This document shows positions 1 through 6,257 of a stretch of DNA of 9,363 nucleotides, in pieces (the stretch's first letter is position 1; each line of letters opens with the position of its first letter). The DNA comes from Alphaproteobacteria bacterium (GTDB taxonomy: Bacteria; Pseudomonadota; Alphaproteobacteria; Rickettsiales; UBA1997): contig VGDJ01000041.1 of NCBI GenBank assembly GCA_016869775.1, positions 1 through 9,363 on the forward strand. The letters are read 5' to 3'. The notes below the pieces were generated by a model, which was given only the letters and a program-made list of their open reading frames with translations, was not told the origin of the DNA and ran no database searches. The translations under genes and the position numbers were made by a program.

Positions 1-347
1 CCCTTGCCAACAAATACTGCATTGTCTTTTATTTTAGCAGTTTTTAATAAATTTTCTGGCAAAATAACTCTACCATCTCCATCAATTGATAATTGCACTG
101 AACCGCCCAATACTGCTGTTGCAAAGGCATCTCTTTCTTCTGAAAATGGTTCTAAATTATCAATTGAATCAGATAATTTTTTGATTCTATCCAAATCACA
201 TCCTTCGATACATTGATTTATAAATGATTCATAAACCACCATAGCCGAATAATTTTCATTTACTAAAGTAGCACGAAACTGCGCGGGGACTGAAACCCTA
301 CCCTTTGCGTCAACTTTGTTTGTAAATGTTGATAAAAATAATGCCAC
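1..347 (-). CDS. mraZ: MraZ transcriptional regulator of the division/cell-wall (dcw) cluster, 3' end cut by window edge
   Basis: MraZ is a DNA-binding protein with two SpoVT/AbrB-like halves that forms a ring and controls its own promoter at the head of the dcw cluster. The reverse strand from 347 reads MALFLSTFTNKVDAKGRVSV and continues for 115 complete codons. Both signature DxxxR motifs are visible: D13-AKG-R17 in the first half and D89-GDG-R93 in the second. The conserved SEERDAF stretch lies between them near residue 70. Family members are about 140-150 residues, so roughly 30 C-terminal residues lie beyond the left edge. The start is a GTG at 345-347. An in-frame TAA lies about 24 nt upstream with no ATG between, so this start is close to forced. 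There is no Shine-Dalgarno sequence. The protein resembles Rickettsia MraZ. rsmH and ftsL/ftsI probably follow outside the window (inference from the conserved gene order). Confidence 0.95.
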   Translation of the reverse strand, partial: MALFLSTFTNKVDAKGRVSVPAQFRATLVNENYSAMVVYESFINQCIEGCDLDRIKKLSDSIDNLEPFSEERDAFATAVLGGSVQLSIDGDGRVILPENLLKTAKIKDNAVFVGK

Positions 348-391
348 GGAATTATTTGGATTAATTTGGAATTAAATGGAAATTTATGGAA
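347..391 (-). promoter_or_regulatory. Probable MraZ operator: five 10-bp-phased TGGAA boxes
   Basis: The plus strand carries CGGAA at 347 and then TGGAT, TGGAA, TGGAA and TGGAA at 357, 367, 377 and 387. Each 5-nt box is followed by exactly 5 nt, so all five lie on one face of the helix. The array runs from the predicted mraZ transcription start into the GTG start codon. E. coli MraZ binds three TGGGN direct repeats spaced by 5 nt at its own promoter, and mollicute MraZ binds phased repeats too, so an autoregulatory operator is the natural reading. The box base sequence differs (TGGA rather than TGGG), and on the mraZ coding strand the boxes read TTCCA. Binding by this MraZ is therefore inferred. 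Confidence 0.7.
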
Positions 392-419
392 AAATTACGC
401 TGAAATTAAGAAATGTCAA
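392..419 (-). promoter_or_regulatory. Predicted sigma-70-type mraZ promoter
   Basis: On the reverse strand a perfect TTGACA -35 hexamer (414-419) is followed by a 16-nt spacer and a weak -10, TAATTT (392-397). This predicts a transcription start near 385, about 38 nt before the GTG start codon and inside the phased TGGAA array. A bound repressor would cover the start of transcription and the translation start region. The -35 is convincing and the -10 is only a 3/6 match. Confidence 0.5.
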
Positions 420-601
420 TAAATAATTATTAAAAATATTAAAAATTAATTATTGTTTGTTTTGTAACTAAAATTTATTGAAGCTCTAAAATTATACATG
501 AAAAATTTCCAATAAAATAACATGTAAAAGCTTGATAATATTGATTATAAAGACATGGTGATAAATCATTTTTAAATCATTTTCCCTTAGAGAATTAAAA
601 A

Positions 602-629
602 TTGTTTTTTAAGAAAAAAACCTTATCTT
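602..629 (+). promoter_or_regulatory. Weak candidate promoter for the trpB operon
   Basis: TTGTTT (602-607), a 16-nt spacer and TATCTT (624-629) would start transcription near 636, giving a leader of about 30 nt before the trpB ATG at 667. The matches are modest and the surrounding DNA is very AT-rich, so chance hits are common. No leader peptide with tandem Trp codons and no attenuator hairpin were seen in 420-666. The rest of the 319-nt divergent region shows only AT-rich sequence. Confidence 0.22.
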
Positions 630-666
630 CGTTGGAAATTTTTTTGATAAATCCCATACAGTTAAA

Positions 667-1893
667 ATGACCAACTCAAATTCCGAAAGTCACTCAGCTA
701 AATATTGTCAACCTGATCAAAATGGAAAATTTGGTGAATTTGGTGGAAATTATGTTGCCGAAACCCTTATGCCAGCAGTTCTTGAACTTCAACAAACTTA
801 CGCCAAACTAAAAAATGACCCAGATTTTCTTCAAGAACTCAAATATTATTTACGAAATTATGTTGGTCGCCCCAGTCCACTCTTCTATGCTCAAAGGCTA
901 AGCGATTATTGCGGTGGCGCTAAAATCTATTTAAAACGCGATGAACTAAATCACACCGGCTCACATAAAATTAACAATTGTATCGGGCAAATTTTGGTAG
1001 CAAAAAAAATGGGTAAAAAACGCATTATTGCTGAAACTGGCGCAGGTCAACATGGTGTTGCAACCGCCACGGTTTGCGCATTATTTTCGATACCATGCAC
1101 AATTTATATGGGTGCCAAAGATATTGCGCGCCAAGCGCCAAACGTTTTTCGTATGAAACTTCTTGGAGCCGAAGTTAAACCCGTTGAAACCGGCTCAAAA
1201 AGCCTTAAAAACGCAATCAATGAGGCTATGCGTGACTGGATTGCCAATGCAAATGACACTTATTACCTTCTTGGCACCGTAACTGGTCCACACCCATATC
1301 CTCAAATGGTTCGGGACTTTCATTCAATAATTGGGAGTGAGGCCAAAGAGCAGATTATGGCAACCGAATCAAAACTGCCAGATGCGCTTGTAGCTTGTAT
1401 TGGCGGGGGCTCAAACTCAATTGGCTTATTTTATCCTTTTATCGATGATAGAAATGTTGCGATGTATGGCGTTGAAGCTGGTGGCAAAGGTCTCGATACC
1501 CAAGAACACTCAGCGTCAATCAGCAAAGGCTCAATCGGAGTTTTACATGGCAACAAAACTTTTTTTCTTCAAAATGACGATGGACAAATCAATGATGCGC
1601 ACTCTATTTCAGCTGGCCTAGACTACCCCGGAATTGGCCCCGAACATGCCTACCTTCATTCAATTAATCGCGTTTCATATGTTTATGCAACCGATCAAGA
1701 AGCCCTTGAAACCTTCCAATTATTATGCAAAACCGAAGGAATTATTCCAGCCCTTGAATCTGCTCATGGCGTAGCTTTTGCTTGCAAACTTGCTCGAAAA
1801 ATGTCAAAAAAACAAATCATTATTGTCAATTTATCGGGTCGTGGTGACAAAGATATCAACACCGTAGCCCAACATTTAGGATTTAAACTGTGA
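667..1893 (+). CDS. trpB: Tryptophan synthase beta chain
   Basis: TrpB condenses indole with L-serine to give L-tryptophan, using pyridoxal phosphate, in an alpha2-beta2 complex with TrpA in the cytoplasm. The protein is 408 residues, close to the usual 390-410. K101 in HTGSHKINN is the Schiff-base lysine (E. coli K87). E123 in ETGAGQHGVA matches catalytic E109. The CIGGGSNSIG loop near residues 244-253 binds the PLP phosphate, and SGRGDKD lies near the C-terminus. The N-terminus carries about 14 extra residues compared with E. coli. ATG 667 is the first start in this frame that fits; it has no clear Shine-Dalgarno sequence. It overlaps trpA by 4 nt (GTGA), so translational coupling and matched subunit supply are likely. 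trpF, the usual alphaproteobacterial upstream neighbour, is absent here; divergent mraZ takes its place. Confidence 0.98.
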   Translation: MTNSNSESHSAKYCQPDQNGKFGEFGGNYVAETLMPAVLELQQTYAKLKNDPDFLQELKYYLRNYVGRPSPLFYAQRLSDYCGGAKIYLKRDELNHTGSHKINNCIGQILVAKKMGKKRIIAETGAGQHGVATATVCALFSIPCTIYMGAKDIARQAPNVFRMKLLGAEVKPVETGSKSLKNAINEAMRDWIANANDTYYLLGTVTGPHPYPQMVRDFHSIIGSEAKEQIMATESKLPDALVACIGGGSNSIGLFYPFIDDRNVAMYGVEAGGKGLDTQEHSASISKGSIGVLHGNKTFFLQNDDGQINDAHSISAGLDYPGIGPEHAYLHSINRVSYVYATDQEALETFQLLCKTEGIIPALESAHGVAFACKLARKMSKKQIIIVNLSGRGDKDINTVAQHLGFKL

Positions 1894-2693
1894 ACAGAAT
1901 ATCTAAAAAATTTGAATCCCTTAAACTTCAACAAAAATGTGCGTTTGTAGCCTATATTTGCGCTGGAGATCCTGATTACGAATCTTCATTAAAATGCTTA
2001 AAATCATTACCTAAAAATGGGGTTGATATAATTGAAATTGGGGTACCTTTTCTTGATCCAGCCGGCGATGGACCAATTATTGAAAATTCTGCCAAACGAG
2101 CAATTTCAGCCGGAATGGATTTGAACAAAACCCTTAAAATGGTTCAAGATTTTCGTAACCATGACTCTTCGACGCCAATAATTTTAATGACGTATTTTAA
2201 TCCACTCTTAAAATTTGGACTCGGTAAAATCTTTGAAAGCGCTCGTTTAAATGGCGTTGACGGCTTCATAGTGGTTGACCTGCCATTTGAAGAGGAAAGT
2301 GAAATAATTCAACATCTTAATAATCAAAAACTTGACCTAATAAAACTTATTGCGCCGACTACCTCAATTGAAAGAGCTTCAAAAATTTTAAAAAATTCTA
2401 GTGGATTTGTTTATTTGATTTCTATGCTTGGAATTACTGGTACCAAGACTGCCAAAATCGAAGATAATAAACAAAACATCGAAAAACTTAAAAAAATATG
2501 CCAACTTCCAATCGTAATTGGTTTTGGGATTCAAGAACCATCTCAAGCACAACAATTTAGCAAGATTGGCGTTGATGGTGTTGTTGTTGGCTCGGCAATC
2601 GTTAAAGAGATGTCGCACAATATTCCAATTCCAGAAATTTTAGAAAATGTTGAAAAAAAAGTTGTACAATTTTCTACAGCTATTAAATCCTAA
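1890..2693 (+). CDS. trpA: Tryptophan synthase alpha chain
   Basis: TrpA cleaves indole-3-glycerol phosphate to indole and glyceraldehyde 3-phosphate and channels indole to TrpB. The 267-residue protein has the family's usual TIM-barrel length. The catalytic pair falls exactly at the E. coli positions: E49 in EIGVPF and D60 in AGDGP. The C-terminal GFGI and VVGSAIV segments form the phosphate-binding end of the barrel. The start is GTG at 1890, overlapping the trpB stop (GTGA), with an AGGA (1878-1881) 8 nt upstream. The active-site segment reads PFLDPAGDGP rather than the common PFSDPLADGP, a variant with the catalytic Asp intact. argJ follows after 21 nt in the same frame, so the trpA stop bounds the argJ N-terminus. 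Confidence 0.97.
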   Translation: MNRISKKFESLKLQQKCAFVAYICAGDPDYESSLKCLKSLPKNGVDIIEIGVPFLDPAGDGPIIENSAKRAISAGMDLNKTLKMVQDFRNHDSSTPIILMTYFNPLLKFGLGKIFESARLNGVDGFIVVDLPFEEESEIIQHLNNQKLDLIKLIAPTTSIERASKILKNSSGFVYLISMLGITGTKTAKIEDNKQNIEKLKKICQLPIVIGFGIQEPSQAQQFSKIGVDGVVVGSAIVKEMSHNIPIPEILENVEKKVVQFSTAIKS

Positions 2694-2714
2694 CTAAAAT
2701 TTTATAACAAAAAT

Positions 2715-3914
2715 ATGCTCCCAAATATCTTCATCAGCACTACAAACTGCGGTATAAAATATCAAAATCGAGACGACTTATTATTTGTAAAATTCAATTA
2801 CCCTGCAACAGTCGCTGGGGTTTTTACAAAATCATCTATGCCCGCCTCTCCAGTGGTTTGGTGTAAAGAAAATATTCGTCGCGGTAAGGCCAGAGCATTA
2901 ATTGTCAATGCCGGAAACGCCAATGCGTTTACTGGAAAAATTGGCGAAGAAACAGTTTTAAAAACTGTACAAGCTGTTGCGCGCCAATTGAATTGTGAAG
3001 TTGAAGAAGTTTTTATTTCATCAACAGGAGTTATTGGTGAAATTCTTGACGCCAACAAAATTATTAATGCCATTCCCATAATGTCCGAGAATTTTTCCAA
3101 TAATTCGTACTCATGGGATAAGGCTTCGCGAAGCATTATGACCACCGACACCAAGCCAAAATTAGTTAAAAAAACTTGCACAATTTTAGGAAAAAATATC
3201 GAGTTAATTGGTTTTGCAAAAGGTTCGGGGATGATCGCTCCTGATATGGCAACTATGCTTGGATATATTTTTACCAATGCAAATATTGCCCAAGATACTT
3301 TACAAAAAATTTTAGTCGATGCCATTGAAAAAAGTTTCAACTCGATTACCGTTGACTCAGATCAATCAACCAATGACACTGTTTTATTATTTGCAGATAA
3401 TGGTGATAAAAATAACCCAATTCATCCCCTCATATCCGATTCAGAATGTTTGGAAATCAAAGATTTTCGCCAAAAACTTAACGAATTATGCCTTGAGCTT
3501 GCTAAAATGATTGTTGTTGATGGCGAAGGCGCCAAAAAACTCATTGAAATTATTGTCGAAGGAGCGCAAACAAGTATCCAAGCTAAAAATGTTGCAATGT
3601 CAATCGCCAATTCGCCTCTTGTTAAAACCGCAATTGCCGGAGCTGATCCGAACTGGGGAAGAATTGTAATGGCGGTTGGCAAGTCTTGTCCCGAAACTTC
3701 ACCCGAAAAAATTTTAGTAAAAATTGGTGAACACCCCCTAACACAAAACGGAGCAAAACATCCAGAATATGCGGAGAAAATTGTGCACGAATATTTAAAA
3801 AAATCTGAAGTAGTTATCGCAGTAAACCTAGGTATTGGCAGTTCCAGCTCAATTGTATGGACATGCGATTTAAATGAAGAATATATTAAAATTAACAAAG
3901 ATTATCGAAGCTAA
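2715..3914 (+). CDS. argJ: Bifunctional ornithine acetyltransferase / N-acetylglutamate synthase ArgJ
   Basis: ArgJ moves the acetyl group from N-acetylornithine to glutamate, releasing ornithine and regenerating N-acetylglutamate in the cyclic arginine pathway; many forms also use acetyl-CoA. At 399 residues it has the usual length. Conserved blocks appear in order: AGVFTKS near residue 35, NAGNANAFTG near 73, SSTGVIGE near 104, and the self-cleavage site KGSGMIAPDMATML. Autoproteolysis is expected between A179 and T180, with T180 becoming the N-terminal nucleophile of the beta chain. ADPNWGR lies near residue 310. ATG 2715 is the first start after the in-frame trpA stop at 2691-2693, so no N-terminal extension is possible. 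The N-terminus is some 15 residues shorter than in many alphaproteobacterial homologues. Mono- versus bifunctional activity cannot be decided from sequence. Confidence 0.97.
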   Translation: MLPNIFISTTNCGIKYQNRDDLLFVKFNYPATVAGVFTKSSMPASPVVWCKENIRRGKARALIVNAGNANAFTGKIGEETVLKTVQAVARQLNCEVEEVFISSTGVIGEILDANKIINAIPIMSENFSNNSYSWDKASRSIMTTDTKPKLVKKTCTILGKNIELIGFAKGSGMIAPDMATMLGYIFTNANIAQDTLQKILVDAIEKSFNSITVDSDQSTNDTVLLFADNGDKNNPIHPLISDSECLEIKDFRQKLNELCLELAKMIVVDGEGAKKLIEIIVEGAQTSIQAKNVAMSIANSPLVKTAIAGADPNWGRIVMAVGKSCPETSPEKILVKIGEHPLTQNGAKHPEYAEKIVHEYLKKSEVVIAVNLGIGSSSSIVWTCDLNEEYIKINKDYRS

Positions 3915-3917
3915 ATT

Positions 3918-4295
3918 ATGCAAGACCCAGTCGCCAAAGCCAAATTCAATAGCTCGCGCCTTCATCTTTCAAACGCTCTTAAAAATCTTGAAAAAATCAT
4001 TAAAAATAAATTAGAAAAAAATTATAACGATAGTACCATTCTTAATCATCAAGATAATTTTGAAGAAGCTGAAATAAAAATTCATCAACAAAAACTACAA
4101 ATTAGCGACTTAACTCGAGAAATTCATGAGTTGCAAAAAACTCTCAATGAGGTCTCTAAAGAAAATGAATTATTGCATAGTCGAATCAACGGTAGCGCAG
4201 AGATGAAACAAAAATTTTGCAAGGAATCAAACAATTTGATTCAATCGGTAAATTCTAAGCTAAAGCAAATTGATGAAATAATTACAAAGCTATGA
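3918..4295 (+). CDS. Coiled-coil protein encoded upstream of ZapA (ZauP / DUF4164-like)
   Basis: This 125-residue protein has no catalytic motif. It is highly charged, rich in Lys, Glu, Gln, Asn and Leu, and has long heptad-like helical stretches, most clearly residues 45-95 (for example QISDLTREIHELQKTL). It has no signal peptide or membrane segment, so it should be cytoplasmic. Alphaproteobacteria commonly encode a short coiled-coil protein (often annotated DUF4164) just upstream of zapA. In Caulobacter that partner, ZauP, works with ZapA to focus the Z-ring. Here the gene starts 3 nt after argJ and its stop overlaps the zapA start (ATGA), which supports the same partnership. GAAG (3907-3910) is a weak ribosome site. 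The assignment rests mainly on position and coiled-coil character. Confidence 0.8.
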   Translation: MQDPVAKAKFNSSRLHLSNALKNLEKIIKNKLEKNYNDSTILNHQDNFEEAEIKIHQQKLQISDLTREIHELQKTLNEVSKENELLHSRINGSAEMKQKFCKESNNLIQSVNSKLKQIDEIITKL

Positions 4296-4615
4296 TTTTA
4301 GAAGTTTTAATCGGCAAAAATAAATATAAACTCGAATGTCGCCCCGAAGAAAGCGAAATCATTCTTGAATGCTCAGACAGGTTAGATCAACGCATCAAAG
4401 AACTTGAAGAAAATATCGAAAATGTTAGCGATTCACATTTATTGGTAATCGCAGGACTGATGCTCGAACAAGAATTAATTCAAAAAAATCAAGAATTTAT
4501 CGAGGAAAAGAAACTTTTATATACCGAAGACGAACTTTTTGAGGCTATGAGTGAACAGATGGACAATGTTTCAAATTATATTCAAAAAATTATCACAAAA
4601 ATTGATAAATTGTGA
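4292..4615 (+). CDS. zapA: Cell division protein ZapA
   Basis: ZapA binds FtsZ and cross-links protofilaments in the Z-ring at midcell. The 107-residue protein shows the family plan: a small N-terminal beta/alpha FtsZ-binding head (VLIGKNKYKLEC, then LDQRIKELEE) followed by a long C-terminal helix for dimerisation and tetramerisation. The SDSHLLVIAGLMLEQEL stretch near residues 46-62 corresponds to the conserved segment at the head/helix junction. ATG 4292 overlaps the upstream coiled-coil gene stop, and the zapA stop overlaps the next GTG start, so three genes are probably translationally coupled. In many Proteobacteria the 6S RNA gene lies between zapA and the 5-FCL gene; there is no room for it here. 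Confidence 0.92.
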   Translation: MILEVLIGKNKYKLECRPEESEIILECSDRLDQRIKELEENIENVSDSHLLVIAGLMLEQELIQKNQEFIEEKKLLYTEDELFEAMSEQMDNVSNYIQKIITKIDKL

Positions 4616-5190
4616 ACAATATCGACATTCAAAAGCAAAATCTTAGAAAAATATTTTTAGCCAAAAGGCGCTTATTAAATCCTGAAGAAATTGATGGTTT
4701 ATCTAAAAAAATTGCCAAAAAATTTATTCAAATAATAAAAGATGGTAAACTCGAAATAAAAAATAAAATTTTTGGTTCTTATATTCCTACCAAATATGAA
4801 GCCAAGCCAATTTATATTGAAGAATTTTTAGTCAAAAATAACTGCCAAATCTGCTATCCAAGAATTAATATTATAAACCAAACTCTTGATTTTATTAAAA
4901 ACGACAACCGAAATATTTTTCTTAATAATAAAATATATCCAAAAATTCTTGAACCAAATGGAAATAAAATATTAAAACCCGATAACATTTTAGTGCCACT
5001 ATTAGCTTTTGATAACTATTCACAAAGATTAGGAATGGGTAAGGGATTTTACGATCGAACACTTATGCAATTAAAAATTCAAAATCCCAAATTGAACACC
5101 TTTGGAATAGCTTTTAAAATTCAGCAGTCAAATCAAGCTTTGCCAATATCATCACAAGATTATATCCTTGATTTTGTAGTGTCGGCATAA
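4612..5190 (+). CDS. fau: 5-formyltetrahydrofolate cyclo-ligase (5,10-methenyl-THF synthetase)
   Basis: This enzyme uses ATP to convert 5-formyl-THF to 5,10-methenyl-THF, returning stored folate to one-carbon metabolism. At 192 residues it has the usual length. The N-terminal QKQNLRKIFLAKRR helix is typical. SYIPTKYEAKP near residue 61 matches the substrate-binding segment. The signature near residues 125-150 reads LVPLLAFDNYSQRLGMGKGF followed by YDR, with the ATP-binding G141-MGKGFYDR149 loop intact. The start is GTG 4612, overlapping the zapA stop (GTGA). It is the last gene of the run from trpB. No intrinsic terminator is visible after it, so transcripts may continue into hup or end by Rho. 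Linkage to zapA is an old conserved pairing in Proteobacteria. Confidence 0.95.
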   Translation: MNNIDIQKQNLRKIFLAKRRLLNPEEIDGLSKKIAKKFIQIIKDGKLEIKNKIFGSYIPTKYEAKPIYIEEFLVKNNCQICYPRINIINQTLDFIKNDNRNIFLNNKIYPKILEPNGNKILKPDNILVPLLAFDNYSQRLGMGKGFYDRTLMQLKIQNPKLNTFGIAFKIQQSNQALPISSQDYILDFVVSA

Positions 5191-5283
5191 ACTATATTAC
5201 TCTCAAATATCTATTTTGTAGACCAAAACTCAAAAAAAATTTATTAAAAACCAAAATAAATACTTGCTTAAATAAAATTGAAC

Positions 5284-5289
5284 TATAAT
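5284..5289 (+). promoter_or_regulatory. Candidate hup promoter -10 (TATAAT)
   Basis: A perfect TATAAT at 5284-5289 would start transcription near 5296, giving a leader of about 80 nt to hup. The -35 is poor: TACTTG at a 17-nt spacing, or TTGCTT at an unfavourable 14-nt spacing. The leader contains a 14-bp perfect palindrome, AATTAATATTAATT (5345-5358), which could be an AT-rich protein site or chance. Confidence 0.4.
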
Positions 5290-5374
5290 TTCATCGGCCA
5301 AGCTTGTTGAAGTTCTAGTATTTGCTAGTTCCAGACATGTTATAAATTAATATTAATTATAAAAAGATAATTTT

Positions 5375-5647
5375 ATGCACAAAACAGACTTAATTAAAGA
5401 AATCGCTAATCATACTGGACTTTCTCAAAAAGATGCCGGTTCTGCTCTAGAAGCTTTTTTGAAAACCGTTGGAAAAGCTCTTAAAAAAGGTGACGCTGTT
5501 ACCTTAATTGGCTTTGGAACTTTCAAAGTTGTTAAAACCGCCGCCAGAAAAGGTCGCAATCCACAAACTGGTAAAGAAATCACCATTAAACCATCTAAGA
5601 GAGTTAAATTCTCTGCTGGTAAAGCATTGAAAGATTCAGTAAAATAA
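5375..5647 (+). CDS. hup: HU family DNA-binding protein
   Basis: HU is a small dimeric nucleoid protein that bends DNA and helps compaction, replication and recombination. The 90-residue protein matches the family along its whole length: N-terminal helical dimerisation half (HKTDLIKEIANHTGLSQKDA), then GFGTFKVVKTAARKGRNPQT near residues 48-67. That stretch is the HU/IHF signature, with the Pro at the arm tip that intercalates into DNA. IKPSKRVKFSAGKALKD closes the fold. ATG 5375 gives the standard N-terminus; AAAAAGA upstream is a weak ribosome site. The gene stands alone, with a candidate promoter upstream and a strong intrinsic terminator downstream. In many Alphaproteobacteria hupB precedes tRNA-Val and tRNA-Asp, as here. 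HU rather than IHF is favoured by sequence and context. Confidence 0.96.
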   Translation: MHKTDLIKEIANHTGLSQKDAGSALEAFLKTVGKALKKGDAVTLIGFGTFKVVKTAARKGRNPQTGKEITIKPSKRVKFSAGKALKDSVK

Positions 5648-5661
5648 TTTATAGAATCTTC

Positions 5662-5702
5662 AAACCCCCAAAAAATCATAAAAGTTTTTTGGGGGTTTTT
5701 TT
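5662..5702 (+). terminator. Rho-independent terminator after hup
   Basis: AAACCCCCAAAAAA (5662-5675) pairs perfectly with TTTTTTGGGGGTTT (5685-5698) across a 9-nt loop, followed by more T residues to 5702. It begins 15 nt after the hup stop. It separates hup from the tRNA genes. Confidence 0.93.
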
Positions 5703-5734
5703 ATTTTTAATTTTACCAAATAACCAATAAAACT

Positions 5735-5763
5735 CTTTTAAAAATAAATTTTAAAAATATAAT
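5735..5763 (+). promoter_or_regulatory. Candidate tRNA promoter
   Basis: A perfect TATAAT (5758-5763) lies 16 nt before tRNA-Val, with CTTTTA (5735-5740) at 17-nt spacing as a weak -35. A start near 5770 would leave a 10-nt 5' leader. A second TATAAT (5964-5969) precedes tRNA-Asp, so that gene may also have its own start. Confidence 0.45.
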
Positions 5764-5779
5764 TTTTTTTGAAAATTAT

Positions 5780-5855
5780 GGGTGATTAGCTCAGTTGGTA
5801 GAGCATCTCCCTTACAAGGAGAGGGTCGGCAGTTCGAGCCTGTCATCACCCACCA
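5780..5855 (+). tRNA. tRNA-Val (anticodon UAC)
   Basis: The full cloverleaf can be drawn. The acceptor stem pairs GGGTGAT (5780-5786) with ATCACCC (5845-5851), followed by discriminator A and an encoded CCA. The D arm is GCTC/GAGC. The anticodon stem TCTCC/GGAGA closes the loop CTTACAA with anticodon TAC, which reads Val codons. The T arm GGCAG-TTCGAGC-CTGTC includes one G-U pair. There is no intron. It follows the hup terminator and precedes tRNA-Asp, a pairing common in Alphaproteobacteria. Confidence 0.97.
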
Positions 5856-6012
5856 TAATTTTAATAAAGTAAATATTAAAAAAATTAATTATTGCTCGAT
5901 ATATAAAAATCGTTCTTTAAAAATTAAAATTAAAAAGTTTAAAATTAATTATAAAATAAAACCTATAATTTTTAATTTTTGTTTTTTTAAATTATTTACC
6001 TTTTATTTTTTT

Positions 6013-6089
6013 GGGGGTGTAGCTCAGTTGGTTAGAGCGCTTGCCTGTCACGCAAGAGGTCGCGAGTTCAAGTCTCGTCACTCCCGCCA
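6013..6089 (+). tRNA. tRNA-Asp (anticodon GUC)
   Basis: The acceptor stem pairs GGGGGTG (6013-6019) with CACTCCC (6079-6085) with one G-U pair, followed by discriminator G and encoded CCA. The anticodon stem CTTGC/GCAAG closes loop CTGTCAC with anticodon GTC, which reads Asp codons. The T arm is GCGAG-TTCAAGT-CTCGT. The 157 nt between the two tRNAs are AT-rich with nothing recognisable except a TATAAT. No terminator hairpin is evident immediately after the gene. Confidence 0.97.
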
Positions 6090-6221
6090 TTTCCACTTCC
6101 AATAAAATTTTTTGATGTCCGATAAAGCTCTTAAAACAAAGGCTTGAAAACGATTTTTAAGTCTTACTATGCCTTAAAAAGTCTATTGATTTTTTAGCAA
6201 TTTTGAGGGATGTAAATATTA

Positions 6222-6253
6222 GGGAGCACTTATTTGTCTTATAAATAAGTCCC
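6222..6253 (+). repeat. Inverted repeat just before the small ORF
   Basis: ACTTATTT (6228-6235) pairs perfectly with AAATAAGT (6243-6250) across a 7-nt loop. GGG (6222-6224) can pair with CCC (6251-6253) with a 3-nt bulge. It ends 4 nt before the candidate ATG at 6258. No T-run follows on either strand, so it does not look like an intrinsic terminator. Confidence 0.6.
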
Positions 6254-6257
6254 CAGA

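Noticed and set aside
4..216. 70-codon plus-strand frame opposite mraZ
   Set aside because: Antisense shadow of a clear MraZ reading frame.
420..666. trp leader peptide and attenuator
   Set aside because: No short ORF with adjacent Trp codons and no terminator/antiterminator hairpins were seen.
2798..3340. 180-codon minus-strand frame inside argJ
   Set aside because: Antisense to well-conserved argJ motifs; no family resemblance.
3422..3898. 158-codon minus-strand frame inside argJ
   Set aside because: Antisense shadow of the argJ C-terminal half.
5425..5679. 84-codon minus-strand frame over hup
   Set aside because: Antisense to the full-length HU gene and runs into its terminator.
5782..6105. 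107-codon plus-strand frame spanning both tRNA genes
   Set aside because: It translates tRNA-Val and tRNA-Asp sequence and the AT-rich spacer; not a protein gene.
6111..6149. Ten-codon frame after tRNA-Asp as a leader peptide
   Set aside because: Very short, no ribosome site and no regulated gene directly downstream.
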